A stretch of DNA of 63,438 nucleotides from Arthrobacter sp. Br18 (GCF_000520555.1 NZ_KI914852.1:54750-118187), one strand, 5' to 3'; positions 33,132 to 41,902 are shown, counted from the stretch's first letter. Notes: generated from the sequence alone by a model not told the origin. Made by a program: numbers and translations.

Positions 33132-35861
33132 CTACTCGGTACCGATCAGGTGTGTCCGATGGTCATACACGAATCTCACCGGTCCGCCGACGTGGTTATA
33201 AGAGATGTTGCTCCCGTCCCTGCCTCCGCCCGCGCCGTAGTTCTCGGTCCAGGATCGATTCAGGGCGGCCTTGTAGTCGTACGTTCCCGCGGGGAGGTCG
33301 GCGACCTCGAGGATCCATAGCTGTGTCGCCTCATCGAAGCGCATCTGGGCCTGATCACAGGTCGGATCCCAGTCGGCCCCGCACCCGAGTTCGGAGTCGA
33401 GGCTTCCCGCGACAGCCACGGTGTCCGGCTGGTCGACGGTGGAACCCACCGTCACCGTCCGGAGATCGCTGACGGACCCGTCCAACACCGCTCGGTACCG
33501 GATTTCCGTACCCTCACCGAGGTTCAGGGCAGTGAGATCGTCGACGGCGGTGTAGGTCGGGGAAGAGTCGTCCGCGCCGATCGCAGTCCACTCACCGCCG
33601 GCTACGCTCCGCTGGAGGGTCACTGCATAGTCCGATCTCTCCGGGCTCACGGTCGCCGTGACGTCGACGTCGTCCTGGACCCGGGATCCTTCGACGGGCA
33701 GGTTCATGGAGAGCTTCGGCGCAGGGACGCTGGCCGAACGCTGGCCGGACGTCCTCGTGTGGTCGGCGTTGTCGAGCACTACCGCCCGGTACTCGAGGGC
33801 CTCACCGGCGGCGAATCCGCTGACGTCGTGGTAGACGCCGTAGGGCGCGTTGTCGTCGGTGCCGATGTTCGTCCAGACCCCATCCGTGGTCCGCGCCTCG
33901 AAGCTCACCTCGTAGAACGAGGAACCGTCGACGTCGGCGGCAACCTTCATGCGGCCGTTGTCCTCCGGAGCGGGCAGGGGTTCCTGCAGCGTGACGGCCG
34001 GGGCCTCCTTCGAGTGCGGAGTCCGACCCGAGGCTTCATACACCACGGCGGACAATGCGGGAACGGTAACCGGAAGGGTCCCGTCCGCTGCCGATTTCAC
34101 GCGGTCGGCTGCGTCACCGTAGACCAGTCCGTAGCTGCGCTTTCCCGCGTAGGTCGGGATGGATGCGGTCTGGGGCTCGGTGCTGTTGTTCAGGGCGACG
34201 ACGTACTCACGCTGGTCCCCGGCATCGATACGGGAGAAGGCGTAGATGCCGGGGCCGTCCGCGGCGTACCGGTGCTGGTGGGCCCCGTTGCGCAGGGCAG
34301 GGTGCTCCGCCGTGACCTCCGCGAGCGATTTGATCCCCGTGTACAGCGGGTGGGTCGTGTCGAAGTTGTCCACGGCATGGGTCGATTCCGTACCCAGCAG
34401 GTCGTCGTCCAGGTACTCGCCAACCTGGCTGGCGAACATCGTCTGCCGCGCATCCTGGTCGCCGCCCGGTCCGGTAAAGCCCTGCTCGTCGCCGTAGTAG
34501 ATCACCGGATTGCCGCGGGCGAAGTACATCAGCTCATGCGCGAGGGTGTCCCGGGCGAGAATCTCATCCTCGGGCGCTCCGGGATTGTCCGCGGCGATGA
34601 AGCTGCCGATGCGGCCCATGTCGTGGTTGCCGAGGAAGGTCGGCAGGCTGTAGGCATTCGAGTCGGCATCGGTGTACCAGTCGTCTCCAGCGAAGAAGGA
34701 CTCGAGGTCGGTCGCGGGCGCCCCCTGCGAGGCGTAGCCGCGGGCAGCCGACTGGAACGGGAAGTCCAGGACCGACTGCATCCGGTTGCGCGTGGTGAAC
34801 TGCGAGGTGAAGGCCTTGGAGGTGTCGAAGACCTCGCCGAACATGAAGAATTCGTCCTTGCCCTGTTCCTGTGCGAACGACAGGACTTCGGGACCGAAGT
34901 CCTGCCAGAACTCGTCGTTGACGTGCTTCATCGTGTCGATCCGGAAGCCGTCCACCCCGAAGTCGGCGATCCAGGTCTTGTAGATATCGGCCATTCCGCT
35001 CACCACGCGCGGATGCTCGGTGGACAGGTCGTCGAGGCCGAAGAAGTCACCGTAGTAGGCGTCCTCACCCGCGAAGGTGGTGTCTCCCCGGTTGTGGTAC
35101 AGCGTCGGGTCATTCAGCCATTCGGGTACTTTCAGGGCCTGGTCGGCCTCCGGCACCATCGGAACGTAAGGGAACGACGTCGCCGCATCCAGTGCGGGGA
35201 ACGCACCCGTGCCTGCGAAGTCGCGGTCGTCGAATTCATTGCCCTCCGCGTCGCGGTAGGGCTCCTCATCCTTGGAGATATAGGGCGCACGTTCGCCGGC
35301 GTCGTAGCCGATGACGTCGGCGGTGTGGTTCGTGATGATGTCGAAGTAGACCTTCATGCCCCGTGCGTGCGCCGCGTCGATCAGCGCCTTGAGGTCGTCA
35401 TTGCTGCCGAGGTGCGGGTCGATCTGGGTGAAGTCCGTGATCCAGTAGCCGTGGTATCCGGCGGAGCCGTCCTCGGGCTGGACGGCTCGGTTCTTGAAGC
35501 TGGGTGTCAGCCAGATGGACGTGGTTCCCAGCCCCTCGATGTAGTCGAGCTGGTCCTTCAGCCCTTTGAGATCGCCGCCGTTGAAGAACCCCTTGCGGGT
35601 CGGATCGAAACCGGAAACCAGCGGATCGGAACCGAGCCCGCCGTCGTCGTTCAGTGCTGTGCCGTTCTGGAACCGGTCGGCCATGACGAAGTAGAAATTC
35701 TCGTCAGTGACGGCGCTCCGCAGCGAATGCTGCTCGGTGGCGGACGCAGCTGTGGACGACGGGGGTTGAGGGTCCTGCGGCGCGGCGAGCGCCGGTGGTG
35801 CGAGAACCGAGCCGGTAACGAGGGCAGTGAGCATGACGGCGGTGGCATGGCGGGGGATCAA
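33132..35861 (-). CDS. Secreted GH13 alpha-amylase/pullulanase-type enzyme
   Basis: This is a 909-residue secreted enzyme. The signal peptide ends near LAPPALAAPQ (residue about 27). The GH13 barrel shows YFDIITNHTADV, GFRIDTMKHVN (nucleophile Asp), FFMFGEVFDTS (acid/base Glu) and TFLGNHDMGR. Fn3-like/Ig-like modules of about 90 residues follow, then a C-terminal pullulanase X25-type domain (VAVAGSLDSELGCGADWDPT, ending near FVYDHRTHLIGTE). It should degrade starch or pullulan outside the cell. The TTG start has AGGAG five bases upstream. It converges on the MgtC gene with a two-base gap. Confidence 0.92.
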   Translation of the reverse strand: MIPRHATAVMLTALVTGSVLAPPALAAPQDPQPPSSTAASATEQHSLRSAVTDENFYFVMADRFQNGTALNDDGGLGSDPLVSGFDPTRKGFFNGGDLKGLKDQLDYIEGLGTTSIWLTPSFKNRAVQPEDGSAGYHGYWITDFTQIDPHLGSNDDLKALIDAAHARGMKVYFDIITNHTADVIGYDAGERAPYISKDEEPYRDAEGNEFDDRDFAGTGAFPALDAATSFPYVPMVPEADQALKVPEWLNDPTLYHNRGDTTFAGEDAYYGDFFGLDDLSTEHPRVVSGMADIYKTWIADFGVDGFRIDTMKHVNDEFWQDFGPEVLSFAQEQGKDEFFMFGEVFDTSKAFTSQFTTRNRMQSVLDFPFQSAARGYASQGAPATDLESFFAGDDWYTDADSNAYSLPTFLGNHDMGRIGSFIAADNPGAPEDEILARDTLAHELMYFARGNPVIYYGDEQGFTGPGGDQDARQTMFASQVGEYLDDDLLGTESTHAVDNFDTTHPLYTGIKSLAEVTAEHPALRNGAHQHRYAADGPGIYAFSRIDAGDQREYVVALNNSTEPQTASIPTYAGKRSYGLVYGDAADRVKSAADGTLPVTVPALSAVVYEASGRTPHSKEAPAVTLQEPLPAPEDNGRMKVAADVDGSSFYEVSFEARTTDGVWTNIGTDDNAPYGVYHDVSGFAAGEALEYRAVVLDNADHTRTSGQRSASVPAPKLSMNLPVEGSRVQDDVDVTATVSPERSDYAVTLQRSVAGGEWTAIGADDSSPTYTAVDDLTALNLGEGTEIRYRAVLDGSVSDLRTVTVGSTVDQPDTVAVAGSLDSELGCGADWDPTCDQAQMRFDEATQLWILEVADLPAGTYDYKAALNRSWTENYGAGGGRDGSNISYNHVGGPVRFVYDHRTHLIGTE

Positions 35862-35932
35862 GCTGTCTCCTTTGAAAGGTCACTGCACAGTGTGTAACGC
35901 ATCACATCCGGAGTCAATCGGGCGGCAACACG

Positions 35933-35945
35933 AGGGGAAGCCCCT
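35933..35945. terminator. Small GC hairpin in the amylase/YciI intergenic region
   Basis: AGGGG at 35933-35937 and CCCCT at 35941-35945 form a tight hairpin with a three-base loop. It lies in the 305-bp region between the divergent amylase and YciI genes, which otherwise holds only the amylase promoter side and the ECF42 promoter at 36093-36119. Whether it terminates anything is unclear. Confidence 0.3.
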
Positions 35946-36092
35946 GTTAGACGGGTGCGCACTCCGGAATTCCTCCGGCGTGGAAGGAGCGTCCGCTTAC
36001 CCCAGGTGGCATTCTCACAGCCATCGGACGGGCGGGTGATTTAGGCTGGGACCGACCGCCTGACCATCCGTGGATGTCCTGCCGGCGGGATG

Positions 36093-36119
36093 TGTCGAAG
36101 CTGCACCGTCGGGTCCGAC
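36093..36119 (+). promoter_or_regulatory. Probable ECF42 sigma promoter of the YciI-sigma operon
   Basis: TGTCGA at 36093-36098 is followed after exactly 17 bases by CGAC at 36116-36119. The consensus described for ECF42 promoters, as I recall it, is TGTCGA at -35 and CG[AT]C at -10. It would start transcription near 36126, about 40 bases before the YciI ATG, giving autoregulation. Confidence 0.7.
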
Positions 36120-36166
36120 AAGGAGTTGAGGCGCCACGAGGGCGTCCGGGATGAAGGGAATGCACG

Positions 36167-36568
36167 ATGAGGTACATGCTGCTGATGAACTACGAGAGCG
36201 GCGCGGGCTGCGACGTGCCGATGAGCGAGTGGTCGCCGGAGGATATTTCCGCGCACATCGAATTCCAGCACGCCCTGGGCCGCGAGTTGACCGACACTGG
36301 AGAACTGGCGGACGCCCAGGGCCTGGCCGCACCGGACACCAGCAAGGTGGTGACGTGGGACGGGCGCAACGCGCCGGTGGTCACTGATGGCCCCTTTGCC
36401 GAATCCAAGGAATTCCTCGCCGGCTACTGGATCGTGGACGTGGACTCTGAGCAGCGCGCCCTCGAGATCGCGGCGAAGGCGTCAACGGCGCCCGGCAACG
36501 GTGGAGTCCCGATCCAGCAACCCATCGAGGTCCGGCAGGTGATGGCCGCACCCGCCGTGCAGGGCTGA
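36167..36568 (+). CDS. YciI-family (DGPF) protein, ECF42 partner
   Basis: This 133-residue protein has the YCII/DGPF fold: MRYMLLMNYESG at the start, and VTDGPFAESKEFLAGYWIVD near residues 72-91 containing the DGPF motif. Genes of this family are the usual neighbours and targets of ECF42 sigma factors. It is four bases upstream of the sigma gene and behind a matching promoter. Its biochemical role is not known; YciI-like proteins may be small-molecule enzymes. Confidence 0.93.
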   Translation: MRYMLLMNYESGAGCDVPMSEWSPEDISAHIEFQHALGRELTDTGELADAQGLAAPDTSKVVTWDGRNAPVVTDGPFAESKEFLAGYWIVDVDSEQRALEIAAKASTAPGNGGVPIQQPIEVRQVMAAPAVQG

Positions 36569-36571
36569 GCG

Positions 36572-37819
36572 ATGTCGACGACCGATGTCCCTGAGGAGTT
36601 GCTGCGTCACCTCACGCCGCAGGTCCTCGGGGCGTTGGCTCGCCGGTGCGGCGACTTCTCGGCGGCCGAGGATGCAGTGCAGGAGGCGCTGCTGGCTGCT
36701 GTCCAGGCATGGCCCCGGTCCGGGGTGCCGGCCAATCCGGTCGGGTGGCTGATCCGGGTCGCACAGCGACGCCTCATCGACGACATCAGGAGCGACGCGG
36801 CCCGACGCGCTCGAGAGGTGCTCGTCGCTGTTGATCCGACCGTGCCGGGCGACGTGGCCGGGAACTCACGACAGCAATCCTCCGCGGAGGACGACACACT
36901 GACCCTGCTGATGCTGTGCGCCCACCCCTGCCTTGGCCCGGCTTCCGCAATTGCCCTGACGCTGCGCGCTGTGGGGGGTCTGACAACGGCTCAGATCGCG
37001 GCCGCATTCCTCGTCCCCGAGTCCACCATGGGGCAGCGCATCAGCCGGGCGAAGCAGAGCATCCGCGCCGCCGGAGCCAGGTTCGAACCGCCCGCACCGA
37101 AGGATCGCCGGGAACGCGTCAGAGCCGTGCTCGCGGTGGTCTACCTGATGTTCAACGAGGCGTACGTCTCCCACAGGGACGGTCTGGATCGACCGGACCT
37201 GGCCCTCGAAGCCCTGCGGATCGCCCGGCTCCTGGTCGGTTCGGCACCGGGCGATCCCGAGGCTGTGGGCCTACTCTCCCTCCTCCTCCTCACGCATGCG
37301 CGGCGTCCCGCGCGGACCGATCACGCCGGGCGTCTGGTGCCCCTGGACGAACAGGACCGACGATTGTGGGACGCCGGCATGATCGAGGAGGGGCATGGAT
37401 TGCTGCTGCGCGCTCTGGGGGCAGGGGCCGTCGGTCCCTACCAGGTGCAGGCTGCCATCGCGGCGCTGCACGACGAGGCCTCCTCGGCCGAAGCGACGGA
37501 TTGGCCGCAGATCTCCGCCCTGTACACGCTTCTTGAACGGATGGCACCCGGCCCGATGGTGACCCTCAACCGCGCGATCGCTGTCGGGATGGTGTCCGGT
37601 CCGCAGGCCGCACTCACCCTGCTCGACGGCCTGGAAATCCTGTCGGACCATCACCGTCTCCACGCTGTCCGCGCGCATCTGCTTGAACGCATCGGCCGAT
37701 TGACCGAGGCACGCAGTGAATTCGAACGTGCTGCCGGACTGACCGCCAACACTGCGGAACACTATTACCTGATCACCAGGGCCGCACAATTGGCCCGCGG
37801 GGACGACGGCGGCCGCTGA
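36572..37819 (+). CDS. ECF42-group RNA polymerase sigma factor with C-terminal extension
   Basis: This 415-residue protein has sigma region 2 (DFSAAEDAVQEALLAAVQAW and NPVGWLIRVAQRRLIDDIRS) and region 4 (LTTAQIAAAFLVPESTMGQR then ISRAKQSIRAAGARF). A long helical extension of over 200 residues follows (DUF6596 then a TPR-like end: YLMFNEAYVSH, LNRAIAVGMVSGPQAAL, AEHYYLITRAAQLARG). This layout is ECF42, in which the extension rather than an anti-sigma factor is thought to control activity. No anti-sigma gene is near. It is co-transcribed with the YciI gene. Confidence 0.94.
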   Translation: MSTTDVPEELLRHLTPQVLGALARRCGDFSAAEDAVQEALLAAVQAWPRSGVPANPVGWLIRVAQRRLIDDIRSDAARRAREVLVAVDPTVPGDVAGNSRQQSSAEDDTLTLLMLCAHPCLGPASAIALTLRAVGGLTTAQIAAAFLVPESTMGQRISRAKQSIRAAGARFEPPAPKDRRERVRAVLAVVYLMFNEAYVSHRDGLDRPDLALEALRIARLLVGSAPGDPEAVGLLSLLLLTHARRPARTDHAGRLVPLDEQDRRLWDAGMIEEGHGLLLRALGAGAVGPYQVQAAIAALHDEASSAEATDWPQISALYTLLERMAPGPMVTLNRAIAVGMVSGPQAALTLLDGLEILSDHHRLHAVRAHLLERIGRLTEARSEFERAAGLTANTAEHYYLITRAAQLARGDDGGR

Positions 37820-37859
37820 CCAGGATCCCGTGCAGCAGATCGGCCGGTGAAATACAGGG

Positions 37860-38135
37860 TCAGGTGTACCAGAACCAGCGCGGCGGGCTCCACGTCTCGG
37901 GTACTGAATGGGCACTGAAGGAACCGCAGGCCGAGCACGAGTAACTCGCGCTGCCGAGAATGCGGCGGCCGTGGCCGATCCCCACCCGTGCCGGAACATA
38001 CTCTTCGAAGATGAGGTAGTCGGCGGTGTTACACGGCTGGCACCAGGGCACTTCCCCGGTAACGGTCAAGGGGATGATCCCCCGTGCGCGGCGCACCGCC
38101 CGATTCTGGTCGACAGTCGTCATTATTCCCACCAT
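37860..38135 (-). CDS. Small Cys-rich protein of unknown function
   Basis: This 91-residue protein has two C-x-x-C pairs (about residues 32/35 and 68/71), suggesting a zinc ribbon, and Arg/Ile-rich sequence between them. It ends with SPPRWFWYT. It starts at ATG 38135 (GAGGA four bases upstream) or at ATG 38123 (GGTGGG upstream). It converges on the sigma factor gene. I do not recognise a family. Confidence 0.65.
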   Translation of the reverse strand: MVGIMTTVDQNRAVRRARGIIPLTVTGEVPWCQPCNTADYLIFEEYVPARVGIGHGRRILGSASYSCSACGSFSAHSVPETWSPPRWFWYT

Positions 38136-38250
38136 TTCATCCTCGAACCGACGCTGGCACCAGGCAGCAACGGTGCTGATGACAACAGGGTAGTCCTACG
38201 CAGACCCGTTGCAAAGAGCAACGGTGGCGGGCTGCTGGCACAATAGCCCC

Positions 38251-38637
38251 ATGCCTACGAGAACGCCGCGCACCACCCCGGCACTCACGCCACGGGAAGC
38301 CGATGCACTCCGCCACGCGCTCGCGGACAGTGCCGATGTCACAGTGTTCGTCGACGGCACTGCCTTCCGCTTACCCGCGGCAGCGCGGAACGCCGTCGTC
38401 GACCTGCTCGAACGGCTCGGCGACGGCAACACCGTCCAGTGCGTCTCAGTGGCAGAGATGCTCACCACTTCCCAGGCGGCCGAACTCGCCGGAATCTCCC
38501 ACACGTACCTGCGCAACCTCACCGATGCGGGCACGATTCCCGCGGAATACCGGGGTTCCCACCGGCGGATACGGCGGAGCGACGTCGAGCACTGGCTTGA
38601 ACTGCAGCCCCGGTCGGCATCAGAAGCGGGGGCGTAG
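38251..38637 (+). CDS. Excisionase/AlpA-like helix-turn-helix protein
   Basis: This is a 128-residue protein. The C-terminal half is a MerR/excisionase-like winged helix: MLTTSQAAELAGISHTYLRN, then LTDAGTIPAEYRGSHRRI, then RRSDVEHWLEL. The N-terminal half is a small alpha/beta segment (VTVFVDGTAFRLPAAARNAV) seen in antitoxin-like relatives. These proteins often precede a PIN-domain toxin; here the next gene converges and no toxin is present, so it may be a solitary regulator or a remnant antitoxin. Its 3' end overlaps the PucR gene by 18 bases. CACAAT six bases before the ATG may be the -10. Confidence 0.8.
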   Translation: MPTRTPRTTPALTPREADALRHALADSADVTVFVDGTAFRLPAAARNAVVDLLERLGDGNTVQCVSVAEMLTTSQAAELAGISHTYLRNLTDAGTIPAEYRGSHRRIRRSDVEHWLELQPRSASEAGA

Positions 38638-39834
38638 GCCCCAACGCCGTGCCTTGAGCGCCAGATGCAGCTCCAAGCGGACCGCCCCGTTCAGCGGGTC
38701 GGCGCCGATGATCCTGCGGATGCGCGCCAGCCGGTTATAGACGCTGCTGCGGTGGAGGTGCAGCTGCGTCGCCACGTCCTGAACCGAGCCATCCTTGTCG
38801 TACAGCAGCTCAAGCACCGGAAGCAGTTCACCCACGCGGTCGTGCTCCTCGAGCTCCGTGAAGTAGATGCTCCGGGCATCGGACAGCTGCCAACCCATGA
38901 CGCTGAGGAACTGGTAGGCCCCGATCGCCCGGTACTCGGCGATGACACCGAGCTGTTCGTCGACCGCCGAGGCCTGAGCCGCGGAACATGCCTGCGCGTA
39001 ACCTGCCTGCAGGCTCCGCAGGTCGAAGAACGGTTCGCTCACCCCCATGGTGAGCAGCCCCACAGGACGGCCGGCCCGTTTCGCCAGTTCCGTGCGGTAG
39101 CGCTTCAGGACCGCCGTATGCGCGGCATGCCCCACGCCGGGGGTGAGCAGGAGAACGGAATGGGAAGTGGAGCCTGCGCTGAACAGAATGGGACGCACAC
39201 CGACCGTCGCCTGAAGCGCCACCGTCCTGTGCATGGTGGCAGCGGCAAGCGGATCAGCGCCGGGAACCGTGCTCGGGCCCGCTTCCACGACGACGGCGAG
39301 CTGCCATGCACCGCCGGCCGCCACCTCGCGCCAACCACGCAATCCATCCACCGCCGAGGAGATGCCGTTGCAGGCCGCAAGGAATTCCGCCTCGCGTCGG
39401 CTGCGGTGCTCGGATTCGCCCGTATTGCCCTCGAGGAGCAGTCCGGCAAGGTGGTCGAGGTCCACCCGCACCTGCGGCAGGAGAGCGATGATGGCGGCAG
39501 CGGGATCGTCGTCGGAATCCTGCTGCACCCACAGGTAGCCCACGCGGAAGCCCTTGACCAGGAGCGGGACGCAGATACGCCCCAGCATCCCGAGGCCCGG
39601 ATTGGCCGGGACTGCCACCGGCTTGACGGCAACGGCAATGCCGTGGCGGAACTGCCACTCGCTGACATCCGCGGGGACCTTCTTGCTCAGCAGGAAGTTG
39701 ACCCTCACCCGGTCAGCCGCGACCTGGTCGCTGCTGTAGGCGAGCAGGACGCCGTCCAGGTCCTCCAGGGAAAGACCACGTCCCAGTGTGCGGGCGATGC
39801 GTTCGACGGCATCTTCAATCGCTGGTCGCTGCAC
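38620..39834 (-). CDS. PucR-family transcriptional regulator, probable regulator of ald
   Basis: This 404-residue regulator has a GAF-like or PucR-type N-terminal sensing region and a GGDEF-like central region. The C-terminal HTH_30 is ELLYDKDGSVQDVATQLHLH, then RSSVYNRLARIRRIIG, then ADPLNGAVRLELHLALK. It is divergent from alanine dehydrogenase. In Bacillus a PucR-type protein, AdeR, activates ald, and the arrangement is the same here. TAGGCT (39846-39841) six bases before the GTG at 39834 indicates a leaderless start. Function is inferred from context. Confidence 0.9.
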   Translation of the reverse strand: MQRPAIEDAVERIARTLGRGLSLEDLDGVLLAYSSDQVAADRVRVNFLLSKKVPADVSEWQFRHGIAVAVKPVAVPANPGLGMLGRICVPLLVKGFRVGYLWVQQDSDDDPAAAIIALLPQVRVDLDHLAGLLLEGNTGESEHRSRREAEFLAACNGISSAVDGLRGWREVAAGGAWQLAVVVEAGPSTVPGADPLAAATMHRTVALQATVGVRPILFSAGSTSHSVLLLTPGVGHAAHTAVLKRYRTELAKRAGRPVGLLTMGVSEPFFDLRSLQAGYAQACSAAQASAVDEQLGVIAEYRAIGAYQFLSVMGWQLSDARSIYFTELEEHDRVGELLPVLELLYDKDGSVQDVATQLHLHRSSVYNRLARIRRIIGADPLNGAVRLELHLALKARRWGLRPRF

Positions 39835-40068
39835 GGAGCCAGCCTACCGGCATGCGGCCGGTCCCACCGACAGTTGACGCCCCGAAACTCGACAGGTGTC
39901 GATTGCGCCCGCAGCCTCTCCGATGCTAGTGATACGCATCACGTGGGCTTCGGCCGTCCGCTCCCGGACGAGGCTCCCCTGCAGCGGAAAATCCTTCCGA
40001 CGGCGAGTCCATACTGGGAGGGCCCCAAGCTCGCCCTTTCTCGCCCGAACCGCACACTGGAGAATCCC
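39835..40068. promoter_or_regulatory. Divergent control region between the PucR gene and ald
   Basis: The 234-bp region holds the PucR -10 (TAGGCT, minus strand) and two palindromes: CGACAGGTGTCG at 39890-39901 and GTGATACGCATCAC at 39929-39942. They lie 127-179 bases before the ald ATG and are candidate binding sites for the adjacent regulator. No gene is apparent in the region. Confidence 0.5.
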
Positions 40069-41181
40069 ATGATCGTCGGCGTTCCTAAAGAAGTGAAGAA
40101 CAACGAGTTCCGCGTAGCCATCACCGCATCAGGTGTCCACGAATTCCGCTCCCACGGCCATACGGTCCTCATCGAGCGGAACGCCGGTCTCGGCTCCAAC
40201 ATCTCGGATGAGGAATACCTGTCCGCGGGGGCCGAGCTGGTGGAATCAGCGGACGACGTGTGGCAGCGCGCCGACATGGTGCTGAAGGTCAAAGAGCCCG
40301 TGGAACAGGAATATCACCGCTTCCGGCAGGGTCTCATCCTCTTCACGTACCTCCATCTCGCAGCAGAGCCGGAGCTCACGCGTGCACTGCTGGATTCCGG
40401 CGTGACGGCCATCGCCTATGAGACGGTGCAGGACGGCCGCTCCCTGCCGCTGCTGGCCCCGATGTCCGAAGTGGCAGGACGCCTCGCGGTGCAGGTCGGC
40501 GCCCAGGTGATGACGGCCCCCGCCGGAGGCCCGGGCCTGCTCCTGGGCGGGGTGCCCGGCGTACGCCCGGCAAACGTCGTGGTGCTCGGCGCCGGAGTTG
40601 CCGGGACGAATGCCACCGCCATGGCGGTGGGCGCGGGCGCCGACGTGTCGATCCTGGACATCAACATCGCCCGGCTGCGCGAAATCGACGCACTGTATGC
40701 GGGAAGGGTTCGAACCATCGCCTCGAACAGGCTGGAGATCGAGAAGGCGGTCCTGGAAGCCGACCTCGTCATCGGATCAGTCCTGATTCCCGGCGCGAAG
40801 GCACCGAAACTCGTCACCAATGCCCTCGTCGCGCGCATGAAAGACGGCAGTGTCCTCGTGGACATCGCGGTGGACCAGGGGGGCTGCTTCGAGGATTCCC
40901 GTGTCACCACCCACGAAGATCCCACCTTCAAGGTCCACAACTCGTTGTTCTACTGTGTAGGGAATATGCCCGGGGCGGTGCCGAATACCTCGACCTACGC
41001 TTTGACCAACGTCACGCTCCGCTACGCGGTCGCGCTTGCCGACAAGGGGGTCCGCGAGGCCTTCGAAGCCGACGCCGCCCTCAGCCGCGGGCTGAACACC
41101 GCCAGCGGGAAGGTAGCCCACCACTCCGTCTCCAGCGCGCACGGGCTCGAGCTGGCGGAGGACTGGCGCTCACTCGTCTAG
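40069..41181 (+). CDS. ald: Alanine dehydrogenase
   Basis: Ald reversibly deaminates L-alanine to pyruvate and ammonia with NAD (EC 1.4.1.1). The 370-residue length is typical. Landmarks are MIVGVPKEVKNNEFRVAITA (substrate Arg), VLKVKEPVEQEY with the substrate Lys, ILFTYLHLAAEPEL with the catalytic His, the NAD Rossmann turn VVLGAGVAGTNATAMAVG, and DIAVDQGGCFE with the catalytic Asp. GGAG lies seven bases before the ATG. The divergent PucR protein probably regulates it. Confidence 0.96.
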   Translation: MIVGVPKEVKNNEFRVAITASGVHEFRSHGHTVLIERNAGLGSNISDEEYLSAGAELVESADDVWQRADMVLKVKEPVEQEYHRFRQGLILFTYLHLAAEPELTRALLDSGVTAIAYETVQDGRSLPLLAPMSEVAGRLAVQVGAQVMTAPAGGPGLLLGGVPGVRPANVVVLGAGVAGTNATAMAVGAGADVSILDINIARLREIDALYAGRVRTIASNRLEIEKAVLEADLVIGSVLIPGAKAPKLVTNALVARMKDGSVLVDIAVDQGGCFEDSRVTTHEDPTFKVHNSLFYCVGNMPGAVPNTSTYALTNVTLRYAVALADKGVREAFEADAALSRGLNTASGKVAHHSVSSAHGLELAEDWRSLV

Positions 41182-41195
41182 CGGACCCCTCACAT

Positions 41196-41227
41196 CCGTC
41201 AGTCCGTCAGTCCGTCAGTCCGTCAAC
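41196..41227. repeat. 8-bp tandem repeat, about four units
   Basis: CCGTCAGT repeats at 41196-41203, 41204-41211 and 41212-41219, with a partial fourth unit to 41227. The TetR gene ends inside it, so unit number sets its last residues (LTD and stop). Because the unit is not a multiple of three, slippage would alter the C-terminus. Confidence 0.85.
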
Positions 41228-41806
41228 AAGGACATTCCACGCCCGAACCAGCCGTGCCCGCGGCATGCCGCGGTCATCGGAAAGGTGGAGCAGCAGGCCT
41301 GCGTCAAGAAATGCGGCAAGCTGGTAGGCAGCAAGCTCGGAATCGCCCTGCACGCCTGCTTCCCGCAGCAGCATGATCAGATGAAGCCGAACGAGCCGCT
41401 GGGTGGGGTGGGCGAGATCGGGCCCACCCGGTGATCCCGCCGCCCGCACCACCCGGCCGTCGACCTCCAGCCGGTCGATGCTCGCGGCCCCGAATGCGCG
41501 GAGGCGCTCCCTTGCCGGCGCTCCGGGGCCAAGGGGCGGAGGTCCGAACATGAAGGCCTCCTGGAACGTCCGCCCGGTCTGGTCGGCGAGTGCCTGCATC
41601 AGGCCTGCCCTGCTGCCGAAGCGGCGGAAGACGGTGCCCTTGCCGACGCCTGCTTCGCGCGCGACGCCGTCCATGGTGAGACTGTCCACGCCGCTGCAGG
41701 CCACGATGGTCGACGCGGCGTGGAGCAGGAGTCGTCGGTTCCGCGAAGCGTCCCTCCGCTCGCCGTCGTTCCCCGACAGCGGCAGCGACCATTCCATGCG
41801 CTCCAT
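41207..41806 (-). CDS. TetR-family regulator
   Basis: This is a 199-residue TetR repressor. The HTH region is LLHAASTIVACSGVDSLTMD, then GVAREAGVGKGTVFRRFGSR, then AGLMQALADQ. The C-terminal ligand domain includes AAYQLAAFLDAGLLLHL. I chose the ATG at 41806 because TAGAAT (41819-41814) is seven bases upstream and an ATG at 41815 lies within that box. It is divergent from the FMN reductase, with the CGGACCACAGTCCG palindrome in the shared promoter region. Confidence 0.88.
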   Translation of the reverse strand: MERMEWSLPLSGNDGERRDASRNRRLLLHAASTIVACSGVDSLTMDGVAREAGVGKGTVFRRFGSRAGLMQALADQTGRTFQEAFMFGPPPLGPGAPARERLRAFGAASIDRLEVDGRVVRAAGSPGGPDLAHPTQRLVRLHLIMLLREAGVQGDSELAAYQLAAFLDAGLLLHLSDDRGMPRARLVRAWNVLVDGLTD

Positions 41807-41832
41807 GTCGAACATTCTAGTGCGGAATAAAA

Positions 41833-41846
41833 CGGACCACAGTCCG
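41833..41846. promoter_or_regulatory. Probable TetR operator
   Basis: CGGAC-CACA-GTCCG is a perfect inverted repeat. It covers the expected -35 of the tetR promoter and lies just upstream of a TAATGT that may be the -10 of the reductase gene. Related sites are common upstream of such TetR/reductase pairs, so dual repression is likely. Confidence 0.65.
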
Positions 41847-41902
41847 GTTAATGTTGTGTGCCCATCGCCAAATTGTGGGCTTCAAACATTCGGGAGATCA
41901 TC

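Noticed and set aside
33759-35897. 712-codon plus-strand frame opposite the secreted amylase
   Set aside because: The opposite strand has complete GH13 motifs and a signal peptide; this frame has none.
38665-40068. Upstream extension of the ald frame over the PucR gene
   Set aside because: Ald begins with its conserved N-terminus at 40069; the extension is antisense to a strong regulator gene.
41196-41227. CRISPR array
   Set aside because: The units are 8 bp without spacers; no cas gene is present.
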